A stretch of DNA of 64,000 bases from Mycobacterium sp. (GCF_004298145.1 NZ_SCRH01000005.1:62001-126000), one strand, 5' to 3'. Counted from the stretch's first letter, positions 48,089 through 57,189 are shown. Notes: generated by a model not told the origin, from the letters alone. Translations and numbers: made by a program.

Positions 48089-49207
48089 CTACAGCCTGCA
48101 CCCCAACAGGACGGGCTCGGGGATCAGTGTGACACCAAACACAGCCCGAACGCCGTCCCGGATGACGCGGGCCAGCGCGATCACGTCTTCGGCGCTGGCG
48201 CCACCGCGGTTGGTCAGCGCCAACGCGTGCTTGGTGGACAGCCGGCAGGGCTCTTCGAGGCCGCCCGGGCCCGGCTCCGGATAGCCCTTGCCGAAGCCCG
48301 CCCGCTCCACCAGCCAGCCCGCGGCCAGCTTGACGCCGTCGGGAGCCGGGTAGTTGGGGACGGGCCCGGCGACGGTCGCGGCCAACCGCTCGTAGACATC
48401 CGGGGCGACGACGGGGTTGGTGAAGAACGAACCCACGCTCCAGGTGTCGTGATCGGCCGGATCGAGCACCATGCCCTTGCGGGCCCGCAGGGCCAGCACC
48501 GCGTCACGGACCGCCCGCGGGTCGGCGCGCTCGCCGCTGGCCACGTTCAACGCGGCCGCCAGCTCCCCGTAGCGCAGCGGCGCGCTGCGCCCCGACGCAT
48601 CCAGCGCGAACTCCACTTCCAATACGACAGAAGGGATTTCGAACCCACTGGCACCGCTACGTTTGAACACGCTGGTGCGGTAGCCGAAGCCCAGCTCGCT
48701 GCCCGGCACCCAGCGCACCTCACCGCTGCCCCGATCCAGCACCCGGACCCGCGTGATGGTGTCGGAGACTTCCGCGCCGTAGGCCCCGACGTTCTGCACC
48801 GGGGTGGCCCCGGCCGAGCCGGGAATGCCCGACAGGCATTCCAGCCCGCCGAGGCCATGCTCGATGGCTTTGACCACGACGTCGTCCCACACCGCACCCG
48901 CCTGGGCGCGGACCACGTCGCCGTCGACGGCGATGCCGTCGTTGGCCAGCCGCACGGCGGTCAGGTCCGCGCACGTGTCGGAGATCACCAGGTTGGAGCC
49001 GCCGGCGAACACCAGCACCGGGCCATGTCGTCCGCCACGCCTTTCGGCGTCCAGGTGCTGCAGCGTGGCGACCACCTGGTCGCTGTTCGTGCAGGTGACG
49101 AGGCGCCGTGCGATCGGTCCGACCCGCAAGGTCGTCAGCGGCGCCAGGGGCGCCGATTCGGCCACCGACGCACCGGCGAACACCGAACCGGCACCGCTGG
49201 ATTTCAT
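48089..49207 (-). CDS. murB: UDP-N-acetylenolpyruvoylglucosamine reductase
   Basis: A 372-aa FAD enzyme making UDP-N-acetylmuramate, an early cytosolic step of peptidoglycan synthesis. FAD region: [14 protein letters not shown] and [12 protein letters not shown]; catalytic Ser in [12 protein letters not shown] (proton donor loop), and [18 protein letters not shown]. It belongs to the type I group. It lies 80 bp upstream of lprQ on the same strand, joining precursor synthesis and cross-linking. ATG start, 26 bp from the divergent DUF2505 gene. Confidence 0.95.
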   Translation of the reverse strand: MKSSGAGSVFAGASVAESAPLAPLTTLRVGPIARRLVTCTNSDQVVATLQHLDAERRGGRHGPVLVFAGGSNLVISDTCADLTAVRLANDGIAVDGDVVRAQAGAVWDDVVVKAIEHGLGGLECLSGIPGSAGATPVQNVGAYGAEVSDTITRVRVLDRGSGEVRWVPGSELGFGYRTSVFKRSGASGFEIPSVVLEVEFALDASGRSAPLRYGELAAALNVASGERADPRAVRDAVLALRARKGMVLDPADHDTWSVGSFFTNPVVAPDVYERLAATVAGPVPNYPAPDGVKLAAGWLVERAGFGKGYPEPGPGGLEEPCRLSTKHALALTNRGGASAEDVIALARVIRDGVRAVFGVTLIPEPVLLGCRL

Positions 49208-49233
49208 GGCCCGTAACGGTAGCCTGACCTGCT

Positions 49234-49758
49234 ATGCCGCGCTCATTCGACTTGTCGGCCGACTACGACGGCAGTGTTGACGAGGTTCACCGGGCCTTCA
49301 CCGATGCGAACTACTGGCAGGCCAGGCTGGCCGGGTCCGGGGTTGACGTCGCCACGCTCGAGTCGATGCGGGTCGGCGGGGGGCCCGGCGACGACGACAC
49401 CGTCGAGGTCGTCACGCTGCAGGTGATCCGCAGCGACAAGCTGCCGGGGATGGTCACGCAGTTGCACAGCGGCGACCTGCGCATCCGGCGCGAGGAGACG
49501 TGGGGGCCGGTGACCGGTGGGGCCGCGACGGGTTCGGTCGTGGGCTCGATCGTGGACGCGCCGGTGACTCTCGCCGGCACCACCGTCCTGGAGCCGATCG
49601 GACGGACGGGCGGCACCCGGCTGACGTTCCAGGCCACGGTCCAGGTGCGTGTCCCGATCATCGGGGGCAAGTTGGAGAACATCATCGGCACCCGCCTGGC
49701 TGAACTGATCGCCGCGGAGCAGCGCTTCACCACGGAGTGGATCGCCAAATTGGCCTGA
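49234..49758 (+). CDS. DUF2505 SRPBCC-like protein
   Basis: A 174-aa single-domain protein of the START/SRPBCC-like DUF2505 family: FDLSADYDGSVDEVHRAFTDANYWQARL at the N-terminus, GTRLTFQATVQVRVPIIGGKLENIIG near the end. Length matches Rv0481c. Such folds bind hydrophobic ligands; none is known here. Followed by the 60-bp tandem repeat and the nitrilase gene on the same strand. Confidence 0.83.
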   Translation: MPRSFDLSADYDGSVDEVHRAFTDANYWQARLAGSGVDVATLESMRVGGGPGDDDTVEVVTLQVIRSDKLPGMVTQLHSGDLRIRREETWGPVTGGAATGSVVGSIVDAPVTLAGTTVLEPIGRTGGTRLTFQATVQVRVPIIGGKLENIIGTRLAELIAAEQRFTTEWIAKLA

Positions 49759-49763
49759 GCCCT

Positions 49764-49907
49764 GCATCGTCGCTCGGCCTAAGCTGGATCGCCCAGCTCC
49801 TCCTCACGCCGCCGCGGCGGCGCGCATCGTCGCTCGGCCCAAGCCGGATCGCCCAGCTCCTCCTCACGCCGCCGCGGCGGCGCGCATCGTCGCTCGGCCT
49901 AAGCTGG
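49764..49907. repeat. Tandem repeat, 60-bp unit, 2.4 copies
   Basis: Copies start at 49764, 49824 and 49884; the last is 24 bp. Copy 2 differs at two positions (CCCAAGCCGG for CCTAAGCTGG). Each unit has two palindromes: AGCTGG...CCAGCT and a 16-bp CGCCGCCGCGGCGGCG. The array begins 5 bp after the DUF2505 stop and ends 5 bp before the nitrilase ATG, so it displaces that gene's ribosome binding site. Confidence 0.92.
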
Positions 49908-49912
49908 CGCTC

Positions 49913-50749
49913 ATGCGAATCGCAGTGGCGCAGATCCTCACCGGCACCGACCCTGCAGCAAATCTGCAGCTGGTGCGCGAATACAGCCGCCAGGCCGCCG
50001 ATGCGGGCGCGAAGCTGGTGGTGTTCCCGGAGGCCACCATGTGCCGGTTCGGTGTGCCGCTGGGCCCGATCGCGGAGCCGCTCGACGGCCCCTGGGCCGA
50101 CGGGGTGCGGCATATCGCGACCGATTCGGAGATCACCGTCGTCGCCGGCATGTTCACCCCGGCCGGTGACGGGCGGGTGACAAACACGCTGATCGCGGTC
50201 GGTCCGGACGATTCCAGTCAGCCGGGCGCCCACTACGACAAGATTCACCTTTATGACGCGTTCGGCTTCACCGAATCGCGTACGGTCGCGCCGGGACAGG
50301 AGCCGGTGGTGATCACGGTGGACGGCGTCCGGGTCGGATTGACCATTTGCTACGACATCCGTTTCCCGGAGCTCTACACCGAGCTGGCCCGCCGCGGCGC
50401 GCAGGTGATCGCCGTCTGCGCGTCGTGGGGCGCGGGCCCGGGCAAACTCGACCAGTGGACGCTGCTGGCCCGCGCCCGCGCGCTCGACTCGATGAGCTAC
50501 GTCGCCGCCGCCGGTCAGGCGGACCCCGGTGCCGCGCAGGCGGAATCCGGTTCGGGCGCACCGACCGGGGCGGGGGGAAGTCTGGTCGTCTCGCCGCTGG
50601 GCGAGATCATCGCGTCGGCCGGTTCGAAGCCGCAGCTAGTGGTGGCCGACGTCGATGTCGACAGCGTCGCCGAGGCGCGCAAGAGCATCGCGGTCCTGAA
50701 TAACCGCTCTGACTTTGCTCAGGTTGATAGGGCAGAATCGATCGGGTGA
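49913..50749 (+). CDS. Nitrilase-superfamily carbon-nitrogen hydrolase
   Basis: A 278-aa amidase of the Nit1/Nit2-like branch. The Glu-Lys-Cys triad is visible: Glu in VVFPEATMCRFG, Lys in YDKIHLYDAFG, Cys in LTICYDIRFPELY. Possible role in deaminated-thiol or omega-amide repair, as in Nit1 enzymes; substrate is unproven. Rv0480c equivalent. No SD precedes the ATG because repeat sequence occupies the position; translation may be leaderless or coupled. Stop overlaps the DUF2993 gene (GTGA). Confidence 0.87.
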   Translation: MRIAVAQILTGTDPAANLQLVREYSRQAADAGAKLVVFPEATMCRFGVPLGPIAEPLDGPWADGVRHIATDSEITVVAGMFTPAGDGRVTNTLIAVGPDDSSQPGAHYDKIHLYDAFGFTESRTVAPGQEPVVITVDGVRVGLTICYDIRFPELYTELARRGAQVIAVCASWGAGPGKLDQWTLLARARALDSMSYVAAAGQADPGAAQAESGSGAPTGAGGSLVVSPLGEIIASAGSKPQLVVADVDVDSVAEARKSIAVLNNRSDFAQVDRAESIG

Positions 50750-51804
50750 CGAACCCACAAGGACCCCCGAACCAGGACCCGTCGAAGTGGGCCCGTCCGT
50801 CCAACCAGGGGCCGTTCGGCCAGCCCCCCACGGAGCGGCCGACCGAGCGGATCAACACCGGCGGCCCAGGCCACGTGCCGCCACCACCGCCGCCCCCGCC
50901 CGCCCAGGCTCCCCTGCCGGGTCATACGGAGCGATTCGGGACACCCCAGCCGAACATGCAGCAACCCGGCTACCCGCCCCCGCCGACCCCGCCCGCAGGT
51001 CCGACGGAACGCCTGGGCACACCCCCACACGATGACGCGACACCGGCGAAAAAGAAGCGCCGTTTCCTTCGCGACCCGGTCTCCATCCTGCTGATCTTCA
51101 TCATCGTGTTCGCGCTGGTCATCGCCGGGCTCATCGGGGCCGAGCTGTATGTGCGGCACGTCGCCGACACCAAGGTCGCCGAGGCGGTGGCCTGCGAGGT
51201 CAAGGACCAGGCCACCGCCTCCTTCGGGGTGACGCCGCTCATGCTGTGGCAGCAGGCGACCAAGCACTACACCAACATTTCGGTGCAGACCGCCGGCAAC
51301 CAGATCCGCGATGCGAAGGGCATGAAGCTCGAGATCAACATCAAAGACGTCCAGCTCAAGGACACGGCCAACTCGAAGGGCACCATCGGGTCGTTGGACG
51401 CCACGATCAGCTGGACCACCGACGGCATCAAGGAGTCGGTGCAAAACGCGATCCCGGTTCTGGGCCCGTTCGTCACCAACACGGTGACCACCCACCCCAC
51501 CGACGGCACCATCGAGTTGAAGGGCATGTTGGACAACATCACCGCCAAGCCGGTGGTGGACGGCACCGGGCTGAAGCTGCAGATCGTCAGTTTCAATGCG
51601 CTCGGCTTCACGATGCCCAAGGAATCTGTGCAGTCGACGCTGGACGACTTCACCTCGAACCTGACTAAGAACTACCCGCTGGGCATTCACGCCGACAGCG
51701 TGCAGGTCACCGATAAGGGTGTGACCAGCCACTTCTCGACGCAGAACGCCACCATCCCCGCCGACAGCAGCAATAACAACGACCCCTGCTTCGCGCACCT
51801 CTGA
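50746..51804 (+). CDS. Membrane-anchored DUF2993 (LmeA-like) protein
   Basis: A 352-aa protein. Residues 1-105 are Pro-rich cytosolic sequence with TERxxTP repeats; a single membrane segment (SILLIFIIVFALVIAGLIGAEL) follows, then an extracytoplasmic DUF2993 domain (about 150-350) of the tubular lipid-binding kind found in LmeA, which acts on mannosylated glycolipid. GTG start overlaps the nitrilase stop. Rv0479c equivalent. Likely binds an envelope lipid. Confidence 0.82.
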   Translation: MTNPQGPPNQDPSKWARPSNQGPFGQPPTERPTERINTGGPGHVPPPPPPPPAQAPLPGHTERFGTPQPNMQQPGYPPPPTPPAGPTERLGTPPHDDATPAKKKRRFLRDPVSILLIFIIVFALVIAGLIGAELYVRHVADTKVAEAVACEVKDQATASFGVTPLMLWQQATKHYTNISVQTAGNQIRDAKGMKLEINIKDVQLKDTANSKGTIGSLDATISWTTDGIKESVQNAIPVLGPFVTNTVTTHPTDGTIELKGMLDNITAKPVVDGTGLKLQIVSFNALGFTMPKESVQSTLDDFTSNLTKNYPLGIHADSVQVTDKGVTSHFSTQNATIPADSSNNNDPCFAHL

Positions 51805-51829
51805 CGGCAGGACTCGAGCTTCAGCCCGT

Positions 51830-51849
51830 CCGGCGCCGATCCGCGCCGG
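51830..51849. terminator. Convergent terminator-like hairpin
   Basis: CCGGCGC / GCGCCGG with a CGATCC loop, in the 71-bp gap between the convergent DUF2993 and deoC genes. No U-tract. Confidence 0.5.
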
Positions 51850-51875
51850 CACGGCGCGCTGAGGAGCCGGACAGT

Positions 51876-52553
51876 TCAGCCAAGCCCGTCGAGCACTGCC
51901 CGGGTGCCCGAGAGGCCCAGCCTCCTCGCGCCGGCATCGAGCATCGCGAGCGCGTCCGCGGCGGTACGGATGCCGCCGCTGGCCTTCACGCCCAACCGGT
52001 CGCCGACCGTCTCGGCCATCAGGGCGACCGCCCGCACGGATGCGCCGCCCGCCGGGTGAAAACCCGTCGACGTCTTGACGAAGTCGGCGCCGGCGTCTTC
52101 CGCGGCGCCACACACCCGCACCAGCGTGCGCTCGTCCGCCAGCGCCAGCAGCGCCGACGATTCCACGATCACCTTGAGCACGGCGCCGCCGACGGCGTTC
52201 CGCACGGCCCGGATGTCGGAGCGCACGGCATCGATGTCGCCGGCCAGCGCCGCGCCGATGTCGATCACCATGTCGATCTCGCACGCACCGGACGCCACGG
52301 CCACGGCGGCCTCGTGCGCCTTGACCGCCGAAACATGCTTGCCCGACGGGAAACCCGCCACGCTGGCCACCCGCACGCCGGCGCCGGCGTGCACCGCGAC
52401 GGGAACCATCGGGGGCGAGACGCAGACCGCGTAGACGCCCAGTTCGGCCGCTTCGGCGACCAGGGCGGCGACGTCGGCAGCGGTGGCTTCGGGTTTGAGC
52501 AGCGTGTGGTCGACGAACGCCGCCAGCTGCGCCCGGGTGGGCTGGCTTGTCAT
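51876..52553 (-). CDS. deoC: Deoxyribose-phosphate aldolase
   Basis: A 225-aa class I aldolase splitting deoxyribose-5-phosphate to glyceraldehyde-3-phosphate and acetaldehyde. [10 protein letters not shown] at the N-terminus, Schiff-base Lys in [12 protein letters not shown] (second Lys in [11 protein letters not shown]) and catalytic Asp in [10 protein letters not shown]. Length fits Rv0478 (224 aa). ATG overlaps the stop of the secreted protein gene by one base (TGATG). Confidence 0.95.
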   Translation of the reverse strand: MTSQPTRAQLAAFVDHTLLKPEATAADVAALVAEAAELGVYAVCVSPPMVPVAVHAGAGVRVASVAGFPSGKHVSAVKAHEAAVAVASGACEIDMVIDIGAALAGDIDAVRSDIRAVRNAVGGAVLKVIVESSALLALADERTLVRVCGAAEDAGADFVKTSTGFHPAGGASVRAVALMAETVGDRLGVKASGGIRTAADALAMLDAGARRLGLSGTRAVLDGLG

Positions 52554-52999
52554 CAGAAGGATTCTTCCCGACCGCCCGGATTGCAGTCCGAGGCAACCAT
52601 TTCGGCGTCGTCGACGACCTGTCGCCACGGCTCCAGGTTCCAGCTGATCTTGCCGGGCTGAGCCAGTTCGGCGAACTGCCAGTGGCACAGAAACTGCGCG
52701 CGCATCCCGGGGGTGTCGGCATCCGGGGCCAGGGCGAGCACCTCGGCCCAGGCCTCGTCGGCCGAGGCGATGGTCCCGGGGGTTCGGGCGGCGGTCCGGC
52801 CGGCCGCCGACGGGAAGACCCGCAGGCTGCTCTTGTCCTGCCACCGCACCCACTGGGTGTGGTCGACAAAGGGCGGGGACAGCGCGGGTGGGTTCGCCGC
52901 GCCGGGGCCGGGATCGGTATCGGGCGAGGCGGTGGCGTGCGGTATCGCGCAGCACAGGGCGACGAGCGCGGCGGCCGGCGCCGTCAGCAGCACCCTCAT
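52553..52999 (-). CDS. Secreted DUF2599 protein
   Basis: A 148-aa exported protein. The N-terminal [20 protein letters not shown] signal is followed by an Ala-Ser cleavage region (HATASPD). The mature part carries DUF2599: [24 protein letters not shown] at the C-terminus, with two cysteines (FLCHWQ, SDCNPG) that may pair. ATG at 52999, 4 bp after the DUF2516 gene stop. Same length as Rv0477. Function unknown. Confidence 0.83.
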   Translation of the reverse strand: MRVLLTAPAAALVALCCAIPHATASPDTDPGPGAANPPALSPPFVDHTQWVRWQDKSSLRVFPSAAGRTAARTPGTIASADEAWAEVLALAPDADTPGMRAQFLCHWQFAELAQPGKISWNLEPWRQVVDDAEMVASDCNPGGREESF

Positions 53000-53003
53000 C
53001 CCG

Positions 53004-53291
53004 CTAGCGCGACTTGCCCTGAATTTCCAGCAGTTTGGGCCGCACGTCGACCAGGTAGACACCGGCCGCGCAGGCCGCGATCGCCATGCCGAGCACGCCA
53101 AAAACGAAACCCAGGATTGACGTCAGGGCGACGGCCCCGGCCAGGATCAGCAACCACACGGGCTTGGTCAGTTTGTTGGCCGCGGTATAGGCGTCGGGTC
53201 GCTGCAGCGCGGCATGCACGAATGCGTAGATCGCCGTGACCAAGACGGCGATCTGCAAAACCAGCATGACGGTACCCACGAGGTGGTTCAC
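53004..53291 (-). CDS. DUF2516 membrane protein
   Basis: A 95-aa protein with three hydrophobic segments ([52 protein letters not shown]) and a short polar C-terminus [10 protein letters not shown], the pattern of DUF2516. GTG start. It is the Rv0476 equivalent and probably the first gene of a short operon with the secreted DUF2599 protein and deoC. Separated from hbhA by a terminator hairpin. Confidence 0.83.
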   Translation of the reverse strand: MNHLVGTVMLVLQIAVLVTAIYAFVHAALQRPDAYTAANKLTKPVWLLILAGAVALTSILGFVFGVLGMAIAACAAGVYLVDVRPKLLEIQGKSR

Positions 53292-53323
53292 GCCTCAAGC
53301 GTAGGCGGGCACCGTCCAAAACG

Positions 53324-53359
53324 TCGACTCCGAGCCACCCGGGGGCGCCTCGGAGTCGA
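53324..53359 (-). terminator. Terminator-like stem-loop after hbhA
   Basis: Perfect 11-bp arms TCGACTCCGAG / CTCGGAGTCGA with a 14-nt GC-rich loop, 19 bp after the hbhA stop and 32 bp before the next gene's start. No U-tract. Confidence 0.6.
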
Positions 53360-53378
53360 ACGTCGTGCGAGTGTCGTA

Positions 53379-53984
53379 CTACTTCTGGGTGACCTTCTTG
53401 GCCGCTGCCTTCTTGGCGGGGGCCTTCTTGGCCGGAGCCTTCTTGGCGGGGGCCTTCTTGGCGACCGCCTTCTGGGCCTTCTTGGCGGTCGCGTCCGTCT
53501 TGCCGGGCAGGTCGATGCCGACCAGCTTGGCGGCGCGCTCGCCGACCGCGCGGGTCTGCGACGCGACGGTGCCCAGGGCTTCCTGCGTCAGCTCGACGGC
53601 CTGGTCGACGTAGCCCTCCGCACGCGCGGAGGCGTCCTCGAAGGCCGTCTGGCTGCGCAGCCGCTCCAGGGCCGCCTCGCCGCGCTCGACCAGCTCGTTG
53701 TACCGGCCGGTCGCCGCCTCCAGGTAGCCCTCGGCGGCCTTGCGCAGCTCCTCGGTGGTGAACTTGTCGCGCAGCTCGGTGAACTGCTCGGGCAGGTCCT
53801 CCTGGAGCTTGGTCAGACGAGCGCGGCGCTCTTCCACCCGGGTGCGGGTCTCGACGCGGGTCTCTTCGGCGCGCTCCCGCAGGCCGACGATCAGGTCGTT
53901 AACCGTGGCCAGGGCCAGGTCGGCCGCGCCCAGGGCCGCGAGCAAAGGAGCCCGCAAGTCTTCGATGTTTGAGTTTTCCGCCAT
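53379..53984 (-). CDS. hbhA: Heparin-binding haemagglutinin
   Basis: A 201-aa surface adhesin binding sulfated glycans on host cells and involved in lipid-inclusion and dissemination biology. The N-terminus [19 protein letters not shown] is amphipathic; a long coiled coil runs about 60-160 ([19 protein letters not shown]); the C-terminus is a Lys/Ala/Pro tail of repeated KKAPA units, the heparin-binding and methylated region, ending KKVTQK. ATG at 53984 (MAENSNI) is the known start; an upstream in-frame ATG is not. The tail is slightly different in repeat number from M. tuberculosis. Confidence 0.95.
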   Translation of the reverse strand: MAENSNIEDLRAPLLAALGAADLALATVNDLIVGLRERAEETRVETRTRVEERRARLTKLQEDLPEQFTELRDKFTTEELRKAAEGYLEAATGRYNELVERGEAALERLRSQTAFEDASARAEGYVDQAVELTQEALGTVASQTRAVGERAAKLVGIDLPGKTDATAKKAQKAVAKKAPAKKAPAKKAPAKKAAAKKVTQK

Positions 53985-54255
53985 GGTTTTTCCTTTCGTG
54001 CTGTGTTTTGGCAATTGCCGTTATCCGTTGTCAGTTGGGTCGGGAAGTTAGGTGCAAACGTCTCCTTCGCAACTGGGGCCTCGATAGCCGGGGTGGTTCG
54101 TCCAGCAGTTGGGCTGGGATCGGTAGATCCCTCCCTGTGGGGTAACCCCGGTGGCCGGTCGTCTATACATCACCAACTCGCTAATGCGATGCGGAACAGC
54201 TCGTCGCCGGTGGAAGCCCAGCAGGTTTTGGTCAACGATGCCGGTCGAACACTGT

Positions 54256-54672
54256 TCACTCGGTGTCGGATTGGGTCGAACACTCCTCGTGGGTGGATTC
54301 GTTCTGCTGGGTGAACGATGCGTAGATGTCGAGCAGAATCTGCTTTTGACGTTCGGTGATCGCAGTGTCGGTGACGATCGCGTCCCGCACCTGACTCTTG
54401 TCGGTGGGTTCGAGAATCCCGGCACGCACATAGAGAACCTCGGCGGAAACCCGTAGGGCCTTCGCGATCTGGTTCAGGACATCGGCGGAGGGTTTACGCA
54501 ATCCACGCTCCACCTGGCTCAAATATGGATTGCTGACCCCGGACTTCTCGGCGAGTTGCCGCACCGACACCTGCGCGAGTTCACGCTGGCTGCGGATGAA
54601 GCTGCCGATGTCAGAGGCCATGTCGGAGGCGGCGTTGGACACCATCGCGGAGAGCTTCTCCTCGGGTGCCAT
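54256..54672 (-). CDS. XRE-family helix-turn-helix regulator
   Basis: A 138-aa protein with an N-terminal XRE/Cro-C1 HTH (FIRSQRELAQVSVRQLAEKSGVSNPYLSQVERGLRKPSADVLNQIAKAL) and a short helical tail. It is the equivalent of Rv0474, reported as copper-responsive and acting on rpoB. The palindrome at 54720-54747 is about 50 bp before the start and is the natural autoregulatory site. The gene precedes hbhA on the same strand with 271 bp between. Confidence 0.9.
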   Translation of the reverse strand: MAPEEKLSAMVSNAASDMASDIGSFIRSQRELAQVSVRQLAEKSGVSNPYLSQVERGLRKPSADVLNQIAKALRVSAEVLYVRAGILEPTDKSQVRDAIVTDTAITERQKQILLDIYASFTQQNESTHEECSTQSDTE

Positions 54673-54719
54673 GGCGTGCTCCTGTGTCGGACGGTCGATC
54701 GTGACGCCACCAGGCTACT

Positions 54720-54747
54720 ACAAGTGCTTGCTATTGCAAGCACTTGT
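54720..54747. promoter_or_regulatory. 12+12 bp perfect palindrome, likely XRE operator
   Basis: ACAAGTGCTTGC-tatt-GCAAGCACTTGT, arms at 54720-54731 and 54736-54747, lying 48 bp upstream of the XRE regulator start. The arms also contain internal half-site repetition (CAAG...CTTG). Such long perfect dyads with a 4-bp spacer are typical of XRE-dimer operators. It also lies just past the 3' end of the DUF445 gene. Confidence 0.75.
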
Positions 54748-54755
54748 TAGCACGG

Positions 54756-56138
54756 CTAGAAAAACAGCTGCGCGACGGCGTAGATCACCAGGCCCGCCAG
54801 CGAGCCGACCACCGTTCCGTTGATCCTGATGAATTGCAGGTCACGGCCCACGTGGAGTTCGATGCGCCGGCTGGCCTCCTCGGCATCCCAGCGCTCGATC
54901 GTGTCGGTGATGATCGCTGTGATCTCCACCCCGTATTGCGAGACCAGATGCTGCGTCGCCCGAACCAGCCAGTTGTCGACCTTGTCACGCAGGTCGACAT
55001 CGTCGCGCAGCGACTCCCCGATCCGCACCACCGTATCGGCGATCCGCGTGCGCAGGGCGCTCGATGGGTCATCCACCCCCTCGAGCACCAGCCTCTTCAG
55101 CGTCGTCCACGCGGTCGCCGCGGCGTTGGCGATCTCGTCGCGCGCCATCAGCTGCTCTTTGATCGTGTCGGCGCGCGCGATGGTGTCCGGGTCGTGTTGC
55201 AGGTCGTCGGCGAATTCGAACAGGAAGCGGGTCGCCGACCGGCGCAGTTCGTGGGCCGGGTTGCGCCGCACCTTGTCGGTGAAGTCCATCAGCTCGCGGT
55301 GGATGCGGTCACCGACCAGATGGTCGACAATGCGTGGCGACCAGGTCGGTGAGTCGCGCTCGACCACCCGCTGGATGACCTCGCCGGCGTTCAGCGACCA
55401 CTGAAAGGCCCGGTCGGCCAGCAACTGGATCAGCGCCTCCTGCCGATTCTCGGCCAGCAGGGTCGCCAGCACCCGACCGACCGGCGGACCCCATTGGGGT
55501 TCGGCGATGCGGCGCACGATCATCCGGTCGATCACCTGCTGGACGTCTTCGTCGCGTAGCAGCTCGACCAGTACCCGCAGCACCGTGGCCGTTTCGCTTG
55601 CCACGCGCTCGGCATGCGTGGCTTCCGACAGCCATTTACCGAGCCGGCCGGACACCTCCGCGTCGCGCAGCTTGGTTTCCACGACCTCCGGCGATAGAAA
55701 GTTTTCCCGCACGAAGGCGCCCAGGCCCTCGCCCAGCTGGTCTTTCTTGCGCTTGATGATCGCCGTGTGCGGGATAGGTATGCCCAGCGGGTGCCTGAAG
55801 AGCGCTGTCACGGCAAACCAGTCCGCGAGGGCTCCCACCATCCCGGCCTCCGCCGCGGCGCCGACGTAACCCACCCAGGCGCCCGCGCCGGCGTGCGCCT
55901 GTGCCCAGCGGCAGGCGAGGAACACACCGGTGGCGCCGATCAAAAAGCTCAGCGCCACCATCTTCATCCGGCGCAGCGCCACCCGCCGCTGTGCGTCGGC
56001 CTCTCGATCGGCGCCCGCGAAGGATTCGGCAAAAGACGTGCGACCCAGGCCCGCTTCGGTCGACGGCGTCGTCGAATCCGGCGTCGCCGTAGGCGAGCCT
56101 GACGCTTCGCCTCGCACCGAGGCTCTGTGTGCCACCAC
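54756..56138 (-). CDS. DUF445 membrane protein
   Basis: A 460-aa protein, Rv0473 type. After a variable polar N-terminus a membrane segment begins MKMVALSFLIGATGVFLACRW, then GAAAEAGMVGALADWFAVTALFRHPLGIPIPHTAIIKRKKDQLGEGLGAFV, the DUF445 hallmark; a long helical region follows and a C-terminal membrane segment (GTVVGSLAGLVIYAVAQLFF). The fold is like YheB. The GTG at 56138 is favoured; several earlier GTG codons are in frame. Divergent from madR (143 bp). Confidence 0.83.
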   Translation of the reverse strand: MVAHRASVRGEASGSPTATPDSTTPSTEAGLGRTSFAESFAGADREADAQRRVALRRMKMVALSFLIGATGVFLACRWAQAHAGAGAWVGYVGAAAEAGMVGALADWFAVTALFRHPLGIPIPHTAIIKRKKDQLGEGLGAFVRENFLSPEVVETKLRDAEVSGRLGKWLSEATHAERVASETATVLRVLVELLRDEDVQQVIDRMIVRRIAEPQWGPPVGRVLATLLAENRQEALIQLLADRAFQWSLNAGEVIQRVVERDSPTWSPRIVDHLVGDRIHRELMDFTDKVRRNPAHELRRSATRFLFEFADDLQHDPDTIARADTIKEQLMARDEIANAAATAWTTLKRLVLEGVDDPSSALRTRIADTVVRIGESLRDDVDLRDKVDNWLVRATQHLVSQYGVEITAIITDTIERWDAEEASRRIELHVGRDLQFIRINGTVVGSLAGLVIYAVAQLFF

Positions 56139-56281
56139 TTCATCATCTATCTTCCCGGGAATTGGTGTTACGACACTGGTTGCAGTGCCGCCTCGGGGCC
56201 CCTCCACACCCGGCCAGAACCACGAACCGAACCGTCCAAGCCGTAGTATCGAGGACGTCTAGGGAATGGAAATCGGCGACT

Positions 56282-57001
56282 GTGACAGAGCAAATCACGG
56301 CTGTGGGCGTCAAGATGGACGGGCGCAAGCGGCGCTGGCATCAACACAAAGTGGAGCGTCGCAACGAGCTGGTCGACGGGACGATCGACGCGATTCGCCG
56401 ACTCGGCGGCACCCTGAGCATGGATGAGATCGCCGCCGAGATCGGGGTCTCCAAAACGGTGCTCTACCGCTATTTCGTCGACAAGAACGACCTCACCACC
56501 GCCGTGATGATGCGGTTCACCCAAACCACCCTGATTCCCAATATGGCTGCGGCGCTTACCGCTAACCTCGATGGCTTCGACCTGACCCGCGAGGTCATCC
56601 GGGTGTACGTCGAAACCGTCGCGAACGAACCCGAGCCGTACCGCTTCGTGATGGCCAACAGTTCGGCCAGCAAGAGCAAGGTGATCGCCGACTCCGAGCG
56701 GATCATTGCCCGCATGCTCGCGGTGTTGATGCGCCGCCGCATGCAACAGGCGGGGATGGACACCGGCGGCGCCGAGCCGTGGGCATACCTGATCGTCGGC
56801 GGCGTGCAGCTGGCCACCCACTCCTGGATGTCCTTCCCGCGCATGAGCCGCGACGAGTTGATCGACTACCTGACGATGCTGAGCTGGAATGCCCTCAAGG
56901 GGATCGTCGAGGTCGGCGGGTCGCTGGAGAAATTTCGCGAAGAACCGCACCCGTCGCCGATCGTTCCGCCCCGGGACCGCGAAGACGGGTCCGGCCGCTA
57001 A
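56282..57001 (+). CDS. madR: TetR-family regulator, MadR-like
   Basis: A 239-aa TetR regulator with HTH GTIDAIRRLGGTLSMDEIAAEIGVSKTVLYRYFVDKNDL and an acyl-binding helical domain (VETVANEPEPYRFVMANSSASKSKVIADSE). The equivalent (Rv0472c) has been described as MadR, controlling the mycolate desaturases desA1 and desA2 in response to acyl-CoA. The GTG at 56282 gives the MTEQ N-terminus, slightly longer than M. tuberculosis. Its position beside pcaA and umaA fits control of mycolic acid modification. Confidence 0.87.
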   Translation: MTEQITAVGVKMDGRKRRWHQHKVERRNELVDGTIDAIRRLGGTLSMDEIAAEIGVSKTVLYRYFVDKNDLTTAVMMRFTQTTLIPNMAAALTANLDGFDLTREVIRVYVETVANEPEPYRFVMANSSASKSKVIADSERIIARMLAVLMRRRMQQAGMDTGGAEPWAYLIVGGVQLATHSWMSFPRMSRDELIDYLTMLSWNALKGIVEVGGSLEKFREEPHPSPIVPPRDREDGSGR

Positions 57002-57049
57002 GTCGGCCCGACCGCGCTGCCGGCACCTTTTTCGGACCGCACCGTCTCA

Positions 57050-57055
57050 TATAAT
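57050..57055 (+). promoter_or_regulatory. TATAAT -10 element of pcaA leader
   Basis: A perfect SigA-type TATAAT with TTTTTC 16 bp upstream as a weak -35. Expected transcription start is close to 57062, where an ATG occurs, giving a leaderless upstream ORF. Confidence 0.6.
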
Positions 57056-57061
57056 GGTGGG

Positions 57062-57103
57062 ATGCGCCCCGGGGACAACGATTTCGACCTCCCCGGCGAC
57101 TAG
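57062..57103 (+). CDS. Leaderless 13-residue upstream ORF before pcaA
   Basis: ATG at 57062 opens a frame encoding MRPGDNDFDLPGD and stopping at TAG 57101-57103. It starts six bases after the TATAAT, the distance expected for leaderless translation, common in mycobacteria. The pcaA ATG is 86 bp further on. Between them lies a hairpin GGGGCGAA / TTCGCCCC (57121-57156). The peptide might act through its translation (attenuation) rather than as a protein. Short ORFs arise by chance, so confidence is moderate. Confidence 0.45.
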   Translation: MRPGDNDFDLPGD

Positions 57104-57189
57104 CATGCAGGGGAGCGTCGGGGGCGAAGCGGGGTTGTTGTTCGGCTGTTCGCCCCTGCCCCCCGCAAAAAAGAAAGGCCCGGGTCGAC

